Source: Pseudomonas sp. M47T1
GTDB taxonomy: Bacteria; Pseudomonadota; Gammaproteobacteria; Pseudomonadales; Pseudomonadaceae
DNA: 36,250 nucleotides
Reading direction: 5' to 3'
Assembly (NCBI RefSeq): GCF_000263855.1
Contig: NZ_AJWX01000042.1
Location: 1-36,250 of the forward strand
Under the pieces are notes generated by a model. It searched no databases. It was not told the DNA's origin and saw nothing but the letters and a program-made list of their open reading frames with translations. Made by a program: the position numbers and the translations under genes. The number at the start of each line of letters is the position of its first letter. Within the stretch, counting starts at the first letter, position 1. Of this stretch, positions 1 through 7,900 are shown piece by piece.

Positions 1-616
1 GGATGAAATAGCGCCGCGACGGCGCCTTGCCCATGTACAGGGTGTTGCCCAGGGCAGTCTGGGCCAGGTGGCGGATGAACTTGTTGAAGCCGCGGCCGTA
101 CATTTCAAGAAGGTTGTTGGTGGCGTTGGCGAAAAAGCCGCCGCCTTTGCCGAAGTGGCGGTCCAGGCGGTTGCCAAAGACGTCCTGGAACTGGCCGCGC
201 AGGCGCGTGGGGTCGCCCTTGTCGTCGCGCTGAATTTCGTCGGGGGTGGCGCGGTAGCCCCAGTAGAAGGGGATGAACAGGCTGGCGGCTTTTTTGGCTT
301 CCTGGCGTTGGTAGAGGTAAGTGTCGGGATCGTCGGCGATGTCGAACTCTTCCTCCGTCCGTTCGTCTGCTGGGACGCTCTGGGCCGCGCTGAATGCGGA
401 CCCATAGGTTCCTGCGCCGAGATCCACCCGATCCAACCGCTCATTGACCCCCTTGCATAACCCCGTTTCCACAGCCTCGTAGGAAGCCCCTGGGTCATTG
501 ACGCCATGCAAAAAGATCACCACGCCTGGCATGTCGGCCGGGACCTCGATCCACTTGATGGAGTTCGGGATGGTGTTGAGCCGGGTAGTTCCCCGGGCAA
601 CGACTTGTTGGCGCAT
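1..616 (-). CDS. Tle3-like type VI secretion lipase effector (DUF3274 / alpha-beta hydrolase), 5' part only
   Basis: The reading frame is open from an ATG at 616 to the left edge, so about 205 N-terminal residues are seen and the gene is cut by the window. An AGGGGAA ribosome site lies about 10 bases before the ATG. Residues 25-40 read VVIFLHGVNDPGASYE, the oxyanion-side strand of an alpha/beta hydrolase; further on are LFIPFYWGYRATP and LRGQFQDVFGNRLDRHFG. This pattern recalls the Tle3 group of antibacterial phospholipases delivered by type VI secretion (P. aeruginosa PA0260 type). No signal peptide is seen, as expected for a type VI cargo. The catalytic serine lies outside the window. Neither vgrG nor an adaptor lies 5' of it; immunity or adaptor genes could follow to the left. 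Family assignment is from memory of conserved strings; lipase activity is inferred. Confidence 0.75.
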   Translation of the reverse strand, partial: MRQQVVARGTTRLNTIPNSIKWIEVPADMPGVVIFLHGVNDPGASYEAVETGLCKGVNERLDRVDLGAGTYGSAFSAAQSVPADERTEEEFDIADDPDTYLYQRQEAKKAASLFIPFYWGYRATPDEIQRDDKGDPTRLRGQFQDVFGNRLDRHFGKGGGFFANATNNLLEMYGRGFNKFIRHLAQTALGNTLYMGKAPSRRYFI

Positions 617-735
617 ATGAAGATGTTCCCCTGCACATGGAATACGTACAAAGGAGCGGATGCTAGGGAAGGCGGCAAAGCCCCGTATGCAGGAAAAATC
701 CGAGAAGACGTGAGAAATGTCTGTTTTTCGGAATT

Positions 736-1662
736 TTATAAAAATGCGCTACCCAACGGCCTCTTTCGAAAAGATGTGTTGAAACCGCGGCGGCCCTGGA
801 GGCCGCCGGTGTGGATGAACACCAGGCGCGTGCCCGGGGCAAAAAGATGCAGGTGCTGCTGCAACGCCAACAGCGCCTTGCCGGTATACAGCGGCTCCAA
901 CGGCACCCTGCCCTCCTCCTCCGCCGCGCCCATGAACGCCAGCAACGCCTCGTCCACCTTGGCAAAGCCGCCACGGCTGGCATCCATCAGCTCATAGCCG
1001 CCCGCGTCACCGACAATGGCCTGCACATTCTCCGGCACCCCGTGCCCCGGAGGCACCGCCAGGGCACCATACACCGGCGGGCCGCCCGCCATCACCAGCC
1101 CCGCCAACGTGGTGCCCGTGCCCACGGCCAACCACCAGCCGTCAAAATCGTCCCACCCCAGCGCCGGCAACTGCTCGCGCACCTGATCCAGCAACACCCG
1201 GCAGCCACGCGCACCTTCCACCCCACCGCCGCCTTCGGGCACCGCCAGCAAATCAGGGTACTGCGCCCGCCACGGCGCCCAGAACCCCGGCGCATGGCGC
1301 TCGCGATAGCCACCATAGCCCAGCCAGTGCAATTGCATGCCGAACGCCTGCAAGTCATCCACCGTAGGTGTGTGCTGGGCATGCCCGCACATCAGCCCCA
1401 CCGTCTTGAAATCCAGCCGCTTGCCCGCCGCTGCCAATGCATGAAGATGATTGGAGTGAGCGCCGCCCAGGCTCATGACGCCGGACATACCCTGGTCGCG
1501 CATATGGACAAGGTGTTCGCTGAGCTTGAACCACTTGTTGCCGCTGACCAGTGGGTCAATCAGGTCCAGGCGCAGGATGGCCACCTGTATCCGGGCGGCG
1601 TGGAGCCAACCGAGGTTCAGGGGTTGCAGGGGCGCAGGCTGCGCCCAGGAGGGGAGGTTCAT
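736..1662 (-). CDS. PLP-dependent 1-aminocyclopropane-1-carboxylate deaminase / D-cysteine desulfhydrase family protein
   Basis: A fold-type II PLP enzyme of about 308 residues. The family opens the ACC ring or releases sulfide and pyruvate from D-cysteine. The PLP lysine sits in the motif SGNKWFKL near residue 43, followed by a Ser/Gly/Ala run (SLGGAHSNHLHALAAAGK) that binds the substrate carboxylate, and a phosphate-binding loop AVGTGTTLAG. The ACC deaminase subgroup cannot be told from the desulfhydrase subgroup by eye, so no symbol is given. The start is uncertain: an in-frame GTG at 1674 precedes the ATG at 1662 and neither has a clear ribosome site; ATG is preferred. It follows fadH after a gap of about 40 bases on the same strand and may be cotranscribed with it. 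Confidence 0.85.
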   Translation of the reverse strand: MNLPSWAQPAPLQPLNLGWLHAARIQVAILRLDLIDPLVSGNKWFKLSEHLVHMRDQGMSGVMSLGGAHSNHLHALAAAGKRLDFKTVGLMCGHAQHTPTVDDLQAFGMQLHWLGYGGYRERHAPGFWAPWRAQYPDLLAVPEGGGGVEGARGCRVLLDQVREQLPALGWDDFDGWWLAVGTGTTLAGLVMAGGPPVYGALAVPPGHGVPENVQAIVGDAGGYELMDASRGGFAKVDEALLAFMGAAEEEGRVPLEPLYTGKALLALQQHLHLFAPGTRLVFIHTGGLQGRRGFNTSFRKRPLGSAFL

Positions 1663-1705
1663 TTCACGGTTCACTGGCGGGCATCAAAGCCGCCAGTTTA
1701 CCCGG

Positions 1706-3742
1706 TCACAGCTCCGCAGCCAGCCGCGAACCTTGGTTGATGGCGCGCTTGGCATCCAGCTCGGCCGCCACATCAGCGCCGCCGATCAGGTGCACCGACT
1801 GGCCCGCCGCGATCAAGCCTTCCTGCAACTCACGCAGCGGATCCTGACCGGCGCAGATGATCACGTTGTCCACCGGCAACACCTGTGGCTCACCCTCGCC
1901 GATGCGCACATGCAGGCCGGCGTCATCGACCTTCAGGTATTCCACGCTGTTGAGCATCTGCACACCCTTGTTCTTCAGGCCCGTGCGGTGAATCCAGCCG
2001 GTGGTCTTGCCCAGGCCGTCGCCAACCTTGCTGGCCTTGCGCTGCAACAGGTATACCTCACGCGCCGGGGTGTGGGGCTGGGCCTTGATGCCGGCAACGC
2101 CACCGCGGGCCTCCAGGGCGGTGTCGATGCCCCACTCTTTCCAGAATGCGGCGCGGTCCAGACTCGTAGCCACGCCTTCGTGCACGAGGAATTCGCTGAC
2201 GTCGAAGCCGATGCCACCCGCACCGATGACCGCGACCTTGTGGCCCACTGGCTTGCGTTGCAGCAGCACGTCCAGGTAGCTGAGCACCTTGGCGTGGCCG
2301 ATGCCGTCGATGGCCGGCAGGCGCGGCGCAATGCCGGTGGCCAGGATAATCTCGTCGTAACCGCCAGCCCCCAGCTGCTCCGCGTCCACGCGGGTGTTCA
2401 GGCGCACGTCGACGCCGGTGGTTTCCAGCTTGCGCTTGAAGTAGCGCAGGGTTTCAAAGAACTCTTCCTTGCCCGGCACGCGTTTGGCCACGTTGAACTG
2501 GCCGCCGATTTCGCTGGCTGAATCGAACAGCGTCACCTGGTGCCCGCGCTCGGCCGCCACGGTGGCCGCCGACAGCCCCGCCGGGCCGGCCCCCACCACG
2601 GCAATCTTCTTTACCTTGGCGGTGGGGATGTAGTTGAGCTCGGTCTCGTGGCAAGCGCGCGGGTTCACCAGGCAACTGGTCAGCTTGCCGCCGAAGGTGT
2701 GGTCCAGGCAGGCTTGGTTGCAGCCAATGCAGGTGTTGATTTCGTCGGCGCGGCCTTCGGCAGCCTTGTTGACGAAGTCGGGGTCGGCCAGGAACGGACG
2801 GGCCATGGACACCATGTCGGCGTCGCCCTCGGCCAAGATCTGCTCGGCCACCTCCGGGGTGTTGATGCGGTTGGTGGTGATCAGCGGGATCTGCACCGCG
2901 CCGCGCAGTTTGGCAGTGACCTTGCTGAAGGCACCACGCGGTACCTTGGTGGCAATGGTGGGGATGCGCGCCTCGTGCCAGCCGATGCCGGTGTTGATCA
3001 ACGTGGCGCCAGCCTTCTCGATAGCCTTGGCCAGGATCACGATCTCGTCCCAGGTACTGCCGCCTTGCACCAGGTCGAGCATCGACAGGCGGAAGATGAT
3101 GATGAAGTGCGAGCCCACGGCCTTGCGCACACGGCTGACGATGTCCACCGCCAGGCGCATGCGGTTGTCGTAGCTGCCGCCCCAGCGGTCGGTGCGGTGG
3201 TTGGTCTGCGCGGCCAGGAACTGGTTGATGAAGTAGCCTTCGGAACCCATGATCTCGACGCCGTCGTAACCGGCCCGCTGGGCCAGTTGCGCGCAATTGA
3301 CGAAATCGCCGATCTGCTTCTCGATGCCGGCCTCGTCCAGCTCATGCGGGGTGAACGGGTTGATCGGCGCTTGGATGGCGCTGGGTGCTACCTGCTTGGG
3401 GCTGTAGGCGTAGCGGCCGGCGTGGAGGATCTGCAGGCAGATCTTGCCGCCTGCCTCGTGCACGGCCTGGGTCACCACGGTGTGCTTTAGCGCCTCTTCC
3501 GGGGTGCTGAGCTTGGCCGCGCCAGCGTACACCCCGCCCTCCTCGTTCGGCGCGATGCCGCCGGTGACCATCAGGCCCACGCCGCCACGGGCACGCTCGG
3601 CAAAATACGCTGCCATGCGCGCGAAGCCACCGGGTTTCTCTTCAAGACCCGTGTGCATCGAGCCCATCAGGCTGCGGTTGCGCAAGGTGGTAAAGCCCAG
3701 GTCCAGCGGGGCGAGCAGGTGCGGGTATTGAGCGGCGGCCAT
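1706..3742 (-). CDS. fadH: NADPH-dependent 2,4-dienoyl-CoA reductase
   Basis: Cytoplasmic iron-sulfur flavoprotein of 678 residues that reduces 2,4-dienoyl-CoA made during beta-oxidation of unsaturated fatty acids. An N-terminal Old Yellow Enzyme-type TIM barrel binds FMN (about 1-330). The 4Fe-4S cluster cysteines are at about 338, 341, 345 and 357 (CIGCNQAC...SCLVNPRAC). An FAD Rossmann motif (VVGAGPAGL, about 382) and a second NADPH-type motif (VIGAGGIGF, about 505) follow. Tyr170 (GSEGYFINQF) and His256 (GIGWHEARIP) match the catalytic Tyr and His of E. coli FadH. The start is the ATG at 3742 with GGAGT about 8 bases upstream; an in-frame TTG at 3766 has no such site. Divergent from the nitrilase-like gene, an arrangement I recall from P. 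aeruginosa PA3092-PA3094. Confidence 0.96.
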   Translation of the reverse strand: MAAAQYPHLLAPLDLGFTTLRNRSLMGSMHTGLEEKPGGFARMAAYFAERARGGVGLMVTGGIAPNEEGGVYAGAAKLSTPEEALKHTVVTQAVHEAGGKICLQILHAGRYAYSPKQVAPSAIQAPINPFTPHELDEAGIEKQIGDFVNCAQLAQRAGYDGVEIMGSEGYFINQFLAAQTNHRTDRWGGSYDNRMRLAVDIVSRVRKAVGSHFIIIFRLSMLDLVQGGSTWDEIVILAKAIEKAGATLINTGIGWHEARIPTIATKVPRGAFSKVTAKLRGAVQIPLITTNRINTPEVAEQILAEGDADMVSMARPFLADPDFVNKAAEGRADEINTCIGCNQACLDHTFGGKLTSCLVNPRACHETELNYIPTAKVKKIAVVGAGPAGLSAATVAAERGHQVTLFDSASEIGGQFNVAKRVPGKEEFFETLRYFKRKLETTGVDVRLNTRVDAEQLGAGGYDEIILATGIAPRLPAIDGIGHAKVLSYLDVLLQRKPVGHKVAVIGAGGIGFDVSEFLVHEGVATSLDRAAFWKEWGIDTALEARGGVAGIKAQPHTPAREVYLLQRKASKVGDGLGKTTGWIHRTGLKNKGVQMLNSVEYLKVDDAGLHVRIGEGEPQVLPVDNVIICAGQDPLRELQEGLIAAGQSVHLIGGADVAAELDAKRAINQGSRLAAEL

Positions 3743-3809
3743 GGGTGTCACTCCATCAACAGGCAAATCACGGGATGCGGTGGCCTCGGAATCTGTACCG
3801 GGTACCGTC

Positions 3810-3837
3810 GTTTATCTGTGGTTGAATTTACGGTCAA
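3810..3837 (-). promoter_or_regulatory. Putative sigma70 promoter of fadH
   Basis: Read on the minus strand: TTGACC, 16 bases, then ATAAAC, about 70 bases before the fadH start. The -35 is good and the -10 fair. It lies in the 195-base divergent region 3743-3937 between fadH and the nitrilase-like gene. I found no convincing fatty-acid regulator palindrome there. Confidence 0.4.
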
Positions 3838-3937
3838 GCAGGAAGCGGCTCAATGACTGAAAGTGACAAGTTATTGATCCAACTGCACAGCAGGTTTACC
3901 CTGAGCTTCACTTTTCATTGCCTGATCTGCCCTGCTT

Positions 3938-5068
3938 ATGGCCCGTCTGCTGCTTAGCCTGTTTTCCATCGTCCTGGTCGCCATGCTGGGCGCCTACGCC
4001 GTATGGACCCAGGACCGCCCCGCCGGCCATTACCTGTCCGACCTGCGCATCCAGGTGGCCCTGGACGAGGGTGTGCCCGCCGAGCGCGGCAACCTGCTGG
4101 GCATTCAGCCCGAGCTGTACGCCACCGACTACCAGAGCCTTGCCAGCCTGCACCGCAAGCTGGCCGCCTACCTCAACCACGCCCGTGACCTGGGCATGCT
4201 GGGGCCCAAGACCATTGTCGTGTTGCCCGAGCACATCGGCACCCTGCTGTGGGCCCGCGGCGAAAAGGACGAGTTGTACCAGGCGCCACGCCTGGCAGAG
4301 GCCAATCAGTGGCTGGGCTACAGCAACCCGCTGCTCTTCGCCCGCGCCTGGCTCGATGCCAAGAGCGACGACCGCGCCCAGGACACTCGCCTGCGCATGA
4401 AGTCGCACAGCATGGCCAGTGACTACCAGCAATTGTTTGGCGGCCTGGCCAAGGAGTTCGGCATAACCCTGGTAGCCGGCTCGATTATCCTGCCCAACCC
4501 GCAACTGGTGGACGGCACCCTGCACGTGGGCCGCGGCAGCCTGTACAACATCAGCCTGGTGTTCGCCGCCGATGGCAAACCACTGGGCCAACCGCAGCGC
4601 CAGCTGTACCCCGACTTCGTCCAGCGCCGCTATGTGCAACCCAGCCCCGACCCGCAACTGCAGGTGTTGGACACCCCGGCCGGGCGCCTGGGCGTGCTGA
4701 TTGGCAGCGACAGCTGGTACCCGGCCAATTACGCCCAGCTCAACGCCAAGGGCTGCGAGTTGATCGCCGTGCCGGCGGCGCTCAATGGCAAGGACGTGTG
4801 GCGCGAGAGTTGGCGCGGCAACCCCGACCGTCGCGACTTCGAACAGTTGGGGCTCAAGCCCGGTGAAGTCACGGAAGGCGAAGCCTGGCAGCGCCTCAGC
4901 CACGCCAGCCAAGCCACGGTGAGCACGGCGCGTGCGAGCATCAGCGTGTTCCTGCGCGGGCAGTTCTGGGACCAGTTCAGCGGCGGGCAAAGCTTCGCCA
5001 ACCACGACGGCCAGACCCACCCCACCGACGACGGCCGCGGTGCGCGGCTGATCAACCTGTGGTTGTAG
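3938..5068 (+). CDS. Membrane-anchored nitrilase-superfamily protein lacking the catalytic Cys and Lys
   Basis: 376 residues with one hydrophobic N-terminal segment (about 3-23), either an uncleaved anchor or a signal peptide, so the body probably faces the periplasm. The rest has the carbon-nitrogen hydrolase layout: Glu98 in TIVVLPEH matches the catalytic Glu. The catalytic Lys region reads PQRQLYPDF with no lysine, and the nucleophile elbow, normally xICYDxxFP, reads VLIGSDSWYP (about 253-262) with Gly256 at the Cys position. Two of three triad residues are therefore missing, and amidase activity of the usual kind is unlikely. It is followed after 4 bases by an AraC-type regulator, so the two form an operon divergent from fadH. 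I recall the same trio in P. aeruginosa (PA3092-PA3094). No strong ribosome site precedes the ATG. Role unknown; a binding or structural role is possible. Confidence 0.8.
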   Translation: MARLLLSLFSIVLVAMLGAYAVWTQDRPAGHYLSDLRIQVALDEGVPAERGNLLGIQPELYATDYQSLASLHRKLAAYLNHARDLGMLGPKTIVVLPEHIGTLLWARGEKDELYQAPRLAEANQWLGYSNPLLFARAWLDAKSDDRAQDTRLRMKSHSMASDYQQLFGGLAKEFGITLVAGSIILPNPQLVDGTLHVGRGSLYNISLVFAADGKPLGQPQRQLYPDFVQRRYVQPSPDPQLQVLDTPAGRLGVLIGSDSWYPANYAQLNAKGCELIAVPAALNGKDVWRESWRGNPDRRDFEQLGLKPGEVTEGEAWQRLSHASQATVSTARASISVFLRGQFWDQFSGGQSFANHDGQTHPTDDGRGARLINLWL

Positions 5069-5072
5069 GCCC

Positions 5073-6113
5073 ATGCCCACTACGCCGATCAAACTGGGTG
5101 ACCTGTCCGTGGGCTATATCCACAGCCTGGCAGACGCCGTGGCCAGCCATGGCCTGGATCCTGCGCCGTTGTTGCTGCAATACGGGCTGGACCCGCTGCG
5201 CCTGGGCGAGGCGGGAGCGCGGCTGTCGATACCGCGCTACATGCGCCTGGGCCATGCCGCGATCCAGCTGACCGGCGACGCCGCACTGGGCCTGCGCATG
5301 GGCCGCGCCAGCCGCATGACCCAGGCCGGGCTGGCCGGTGTCACTGCGGCCCAGGCACCCACGGTACGCGAGGCAGCGCGCACGCTGATCCGCTTCACGC
5401 CGTTGAATCAGTCCAACTATCGCGGCCAGGCCAGCCTGCATGAGGATGCTCGCGGGGCGTGGCTGCGCTTCTACTCCATCAGCCCCTACAACCCGTACAA
5501 CCGCTTTGTGGTGGACTCGGTGCTGGCCGGCTGGCTGCAACAGCTGACCACCTTGTGCCAAATGCCCATCAGCGCCGAGCGCATCGACGTGGAGTACGCC
5601 GCGCCCACCTACGCCGAGCAGTACCAGGCGCTGAGCAGCGGCCCGGTGACGTTCGGTGCCGAGCACAACCAGCTGCGCTTGAGCCTGGCGAGCCTGGCCT
5701 TGCGTAACCCGGACCATTGCCCCAGCACCTACAAGCACCTGTTGATCCTGTGCGAGCAGGAACTGGAGCAACGCACCCGCACCCGCAGCCTGCGCGAACG
5801 CATCACGCAGTTGCTGGGGCCATTGCTCAACGGCGGGCGGGAGCCGGACCTGGAGGAAGTGGCCGCGCGGCTGAAGCTGCCGACCTGGACCCTGCGGCGC
5901 AAGCTGGCTGATGAAGGCACCCAATTCCGTGCCATTCTCAATGACACACGGCGCGACCTGGCCATGGCCTACATCCGTGATACGGAGCTGGCCTTCGGCG
6001 AGATCGCCTATCTGTTGGGGTTTGCATCGGCGGAAGCCTTTGCGCGCGCGTTCAAGCGCTGGAAGGGGCAGACGCCGGGGGATTATCGGCGCGACAGTGT
6101 GCGGGCGTTATAG
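5073..6113 (+). CDS. AraC-family transcriptional regulator
   Basis: 346 residues. The N-terminal part (about 20-210) resembles the arabinose-binding-like domain of the OruR/ArgR/GbuR type of AraC regulators. The C-terminal part (about 245-340) has the double helix-turn-helix, seen as EEVAARLKLPTWTLRRKL and the second-helix signature IAYLLGFASAEAFARAFKRW, ending in TPGDYR. It starts 4 bases after the nitrilase-like gene, so the two are cotranscribed; the fadH divergent region is a natural target. Effector unknown. Confidence 0.92.
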   Translation: MPTTPIKLGDLSVGYIHSLADAVASHGLDPAPLLLQYGLDPLRLGEAGARLSIPRYMRLGHAAIQLTGDAALGLRMGRASRMTQAGLAGVTAAQAPTVREAARTLIRFTPLNQSNYRGQASLHEDARGAWLRFYSISPYNPYNRFVVDSVLAGWLQQLTTLCQMPISAERIDVEYAAPTYAEQYQALSSGPVTFGAEHNQLRLSLASLALRNPDHCPSTYKHLLILCEQELEQRTRTRSLRERITQLLGPLLNGGREPDLEEVAARLKLPTWTLRRKLADEGTQFRAILNDTRRDLAMAYIRDTELAFGEIAYLLGFASAEAFARAFKRWKGQTPGDYRRDSVRAL

Positions 6114-6194
6114 CTCGGTGGCGTCTTCGGCAGGCTCCAGCGGGTCCAGTTCGATGGCGCGTGATTCCAGCAGTTCTTCCTGATACTCGTCCAT
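6108..6194 (-). CDS. Small conserved-looking acidic protein, 28 residues
   Basis: Reads MDEYQEELLESRAIELDP followed by LEPAEDATEL and a TAA at 6108-6110. A second in-frame ATG lies two codons earlier at 6200, giving 30 residues. AGAGGAC sits 8 bases before the 6194 ATG but almost touches the 6200 ATG, which favours 6194. The protein is strongly acidic and amphipathic, with no cysteine, signal or membrane segment. Its stop overlaps the 3' end of the convergent AraC gene by 6 bases. I have a memory of very similar short proteins in other pseudomonads but cannot check it. Function unknown. Confidence 0.6.
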   Translation of the reverse strand: MDEYQEELLESRAIELDPLEPAEDATEL

Positions 6195-6321
6195 TCTCAT
6201 GTCCTCTCTTTGTGTGCTGGGCAGGATAGCGCCGGCCCATGAAGAAATAATGACGCGGGTCAAGAGGATGAACGAACGCATACCCCGGGAATTTAGACGG
6301 CGCTACCCTCCCGCAGGAGGT

Positions 6322-6411
6322 GTCGCCAGGCTGCGAAATGGTCCGCAGGACCTTTGGCGGTGTCACGTCTATCGCACAGCCCCGCTGCGCGCGCCTTCGC
6401 AGCCTGGCGGC
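6322..6411. repeat. Inverted repeat of the GGCTGCG REP family
   Basis: Arm GTCGCCAGGCTGCGAA (6322-6337) is matched by TTCGCAGCCTGGCGGC (6396-6411). A small perfect hairpin, GGTCC-GCA-GGACC, lies at 6340-6352. It resembles the REP palindromes at 7674-7754 and 10043-10133 and sits between the small ORF and the DUF2242 gene. Confidence 0.6.
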
Positions 6412-6451
6412 GGATGGCCGCCCCGCAGCTCTTACGGCCTGGCGGCAGCCC

Positions 6452-7336
6452 CTACGGGGCTGGGGTGGTGGTATCGGTGCTGGTGGCCGCTGGGGTAGCT
6501 TCAGCCGGCGCGGTCGTGGTGGCTGCAGGAGTGATCGGCGCGGCTTCGGCCGGCGGGGCTACGGGTTGCGAGCTTTGGGCTGGGGTGGCAGCGGGTGTAG
6601 CAGCAGGTGCTGCCGGTGTAACCACAGGCACGGCCGGGGCCGCAGGGGCTGGCGTTGCGGCTGCCGCTACCGGTTCAGGGGCCTTGACCGGCTCCACCTT
6701 GGAGTCTGCTTTCACTTCAGGCTTGGCTTCGGCCTTGGGTTCAGGCACACCCAGTTCAGCCTTGGGCTTGTCGACGATATGCGCCGCCTTTTTCGCCTCG
6801 GCCGGCAGGTACACGTCCACCAATGCGAAATAGCGGTCATAGAACTTCGGTGCGGTCACGGTCTCGCTGGCCACCTTGACCATGGAGTCGTCGGTGGAGC
6901 CGATGGGCATCGACACAGAGCCCAGCACACCCACGCCCAGGCTGGCACTGTTGTTGACTTTCTTCAGCGCATAGCGATCCTGCAGGGCGTTGGCAAACAT
7001 CGTCGACGACGTATTGCTGTTGCCATCCGCCGCACAGGTGACGCTGAAGCTGATCTCCATGTGCGTCTCGCCGGTTTGCTGGAAGCTCTTGTGGCCGCTG
7101 AGCTGCTTGGGATCGCTGCTGGTGATGATATAGCCCTGGCTGAGCAAAGCCCGCCGCGCAGCTTCGCACGACGACGCATCGCTGACAGGGTAGTTGCGCG
7201 AATACGTGCCCGAGTCGGAGAACTCCTCGTGCTCGTACATGGCCGGTTTTTTCGAAGAGCAGCCGCTCAAGGCGACCAGCGCAAACGCCACAGCACAACC
7301 CAACCGTGGGGCGCTCCAGCTCAGTGACTTAGACAT
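6452..7336 (-). CDS. DUF2242 family lipoprotein with Pro/Ala-rich tail
   Basis: 294 residues. A lipobox LSGC ends a signal sequence, with the lipidated cysteine at about 26 (ALVALSGCSSKK), so this is probably an envelope lipoprotein. Residues 30-185 form a globular domain with recognisable DUF2242 strings (YPVSDASSCEAARRAL, TGETHMEISFSVTCAADG, FANALQDRYALKK). From about 195 to the end the chain is a low-complexity Ala/Pro/Thr tail, likely disordered and possibly spanning periplasm or wall. AGGA lies 7 bases before the ATG. A perfect hairpin (CAGCCCC/GGGGCTG, 6446-6462) covers the stop codon. Function unknown. Confidence 0.85.
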   Translation of the reverse strand: MSKSLSWSAPRLGCAVAFALVALSGCSSKKPAMYEHEEFSDSGTYSRNYPVSDASSCEAARRALLSQGYIITSSDPKQLSGHKSFQQTGETHMEISFSVTCAADGNSNTSSTMFANALQDRYALKKVNNSASLGVGVLGSVSMPIGSTDDSMVKVASETVTAPKFYDRYFALVDVYLPAEAKKAAHIVDKPKAELGVPEPKAEAKPEVKADSKVEPVKAPEPVAAAATPAPAAPAVPVVTPAAPAATPAATPAQSSQPVAPPAEAAPITPAATTTAPAEATPAATSTDTTTPAP

Positions 7337-7673
7337 TGCGAATCCTGGGCAAACAATCAGCCTCTATTGTGCCTCACACGGGAGGGACAACGCGCGTGAA
7401 ATCAGTTTTAGACAACCTCCAACCTTACTACGACCACCCCTTGGGTGAAAGTTCCAATAGACGCATGGGCGGGGTGTAAAGACGTATGACATCATTAAGC
7501 CAGCACTGTAGCATGCGTCGCCCTTGATACATATTTCCTCCGATTCACCGGACCGAACCGCATCCAATTCCTGCGGGCCGAGGAAATACCGGCGGGGCAT
7601 CAGAATGCCTTGCTGTATGGCCCACGTTCGCCAAAATACGGCACTGACTGATTCTGTAGCCGCCCACCACCTT
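7337..7673. other. Intergenic region with no supported gene
   Basis: Part of the 564-base gap between the DUF2242 gene and the TonB receptor. The open frames here are short and lack ribosome sites or family features. The stretch around 7480-7500 is locally AT-richer and may be an old promoter. The DUF2242 promoter should lie close to 7337 but no clear element was found. Confidence 0.5.
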
Positions 7674-7754
7674 GTAGCCGCCGCCAGGCTGCGCTGGCCC
7701 CCAATCACACTTCAGTGAATCAGAGGGCCCGCGCAACCTGACGGCAGCAGCTAC
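7674..7754. repeat. REP-type palindrome pair upstream of the TonB receptor
   Basis: Left arm GTAGCCGCCGCCAGGCTGCG... (7674-7700) pairs with the right arm ending GACGGCAGCAGCTAC (7725-7754) with few mismatches. Same family as 10043-10133. Confidence 0.75.
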
Positions 7755-7829
7755 ACACCCGCCGTTCCCCCGTATCGCTTCCGACACACAAAAATTTGTG
7801 AAAATTGTGTCAAATTGTTGTTAGTATTT

Positions 7830-7848
7830 GATTTAGTTTCTCATTAGC
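7830..7848 (-). promoter_or_regulatory. Putative Fur box
   Basis: Minus-strand GCTAATGAGAAACTAAATC matches the 19-base Fur consensus at 13 of 19 positions by my count. It lies 53 bases before the TonB receptor start in an AT-rich stretch that should hold its promoter, so iron repression is likely. Confidence 0.5.
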
Positions 7849-7900
7849 GTTTCCGCTACGACTAACGAAACCAACAACTAACCTCCTAGGAAGCTTCCCC

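Noticed and set aside
7364..7708. 114-residue minus-strand frame in the gap before the TonB receptor
   Set aside because: It runs into the REP palindrome, has unlike codon use and no motif; kept only as unexplained sequence.
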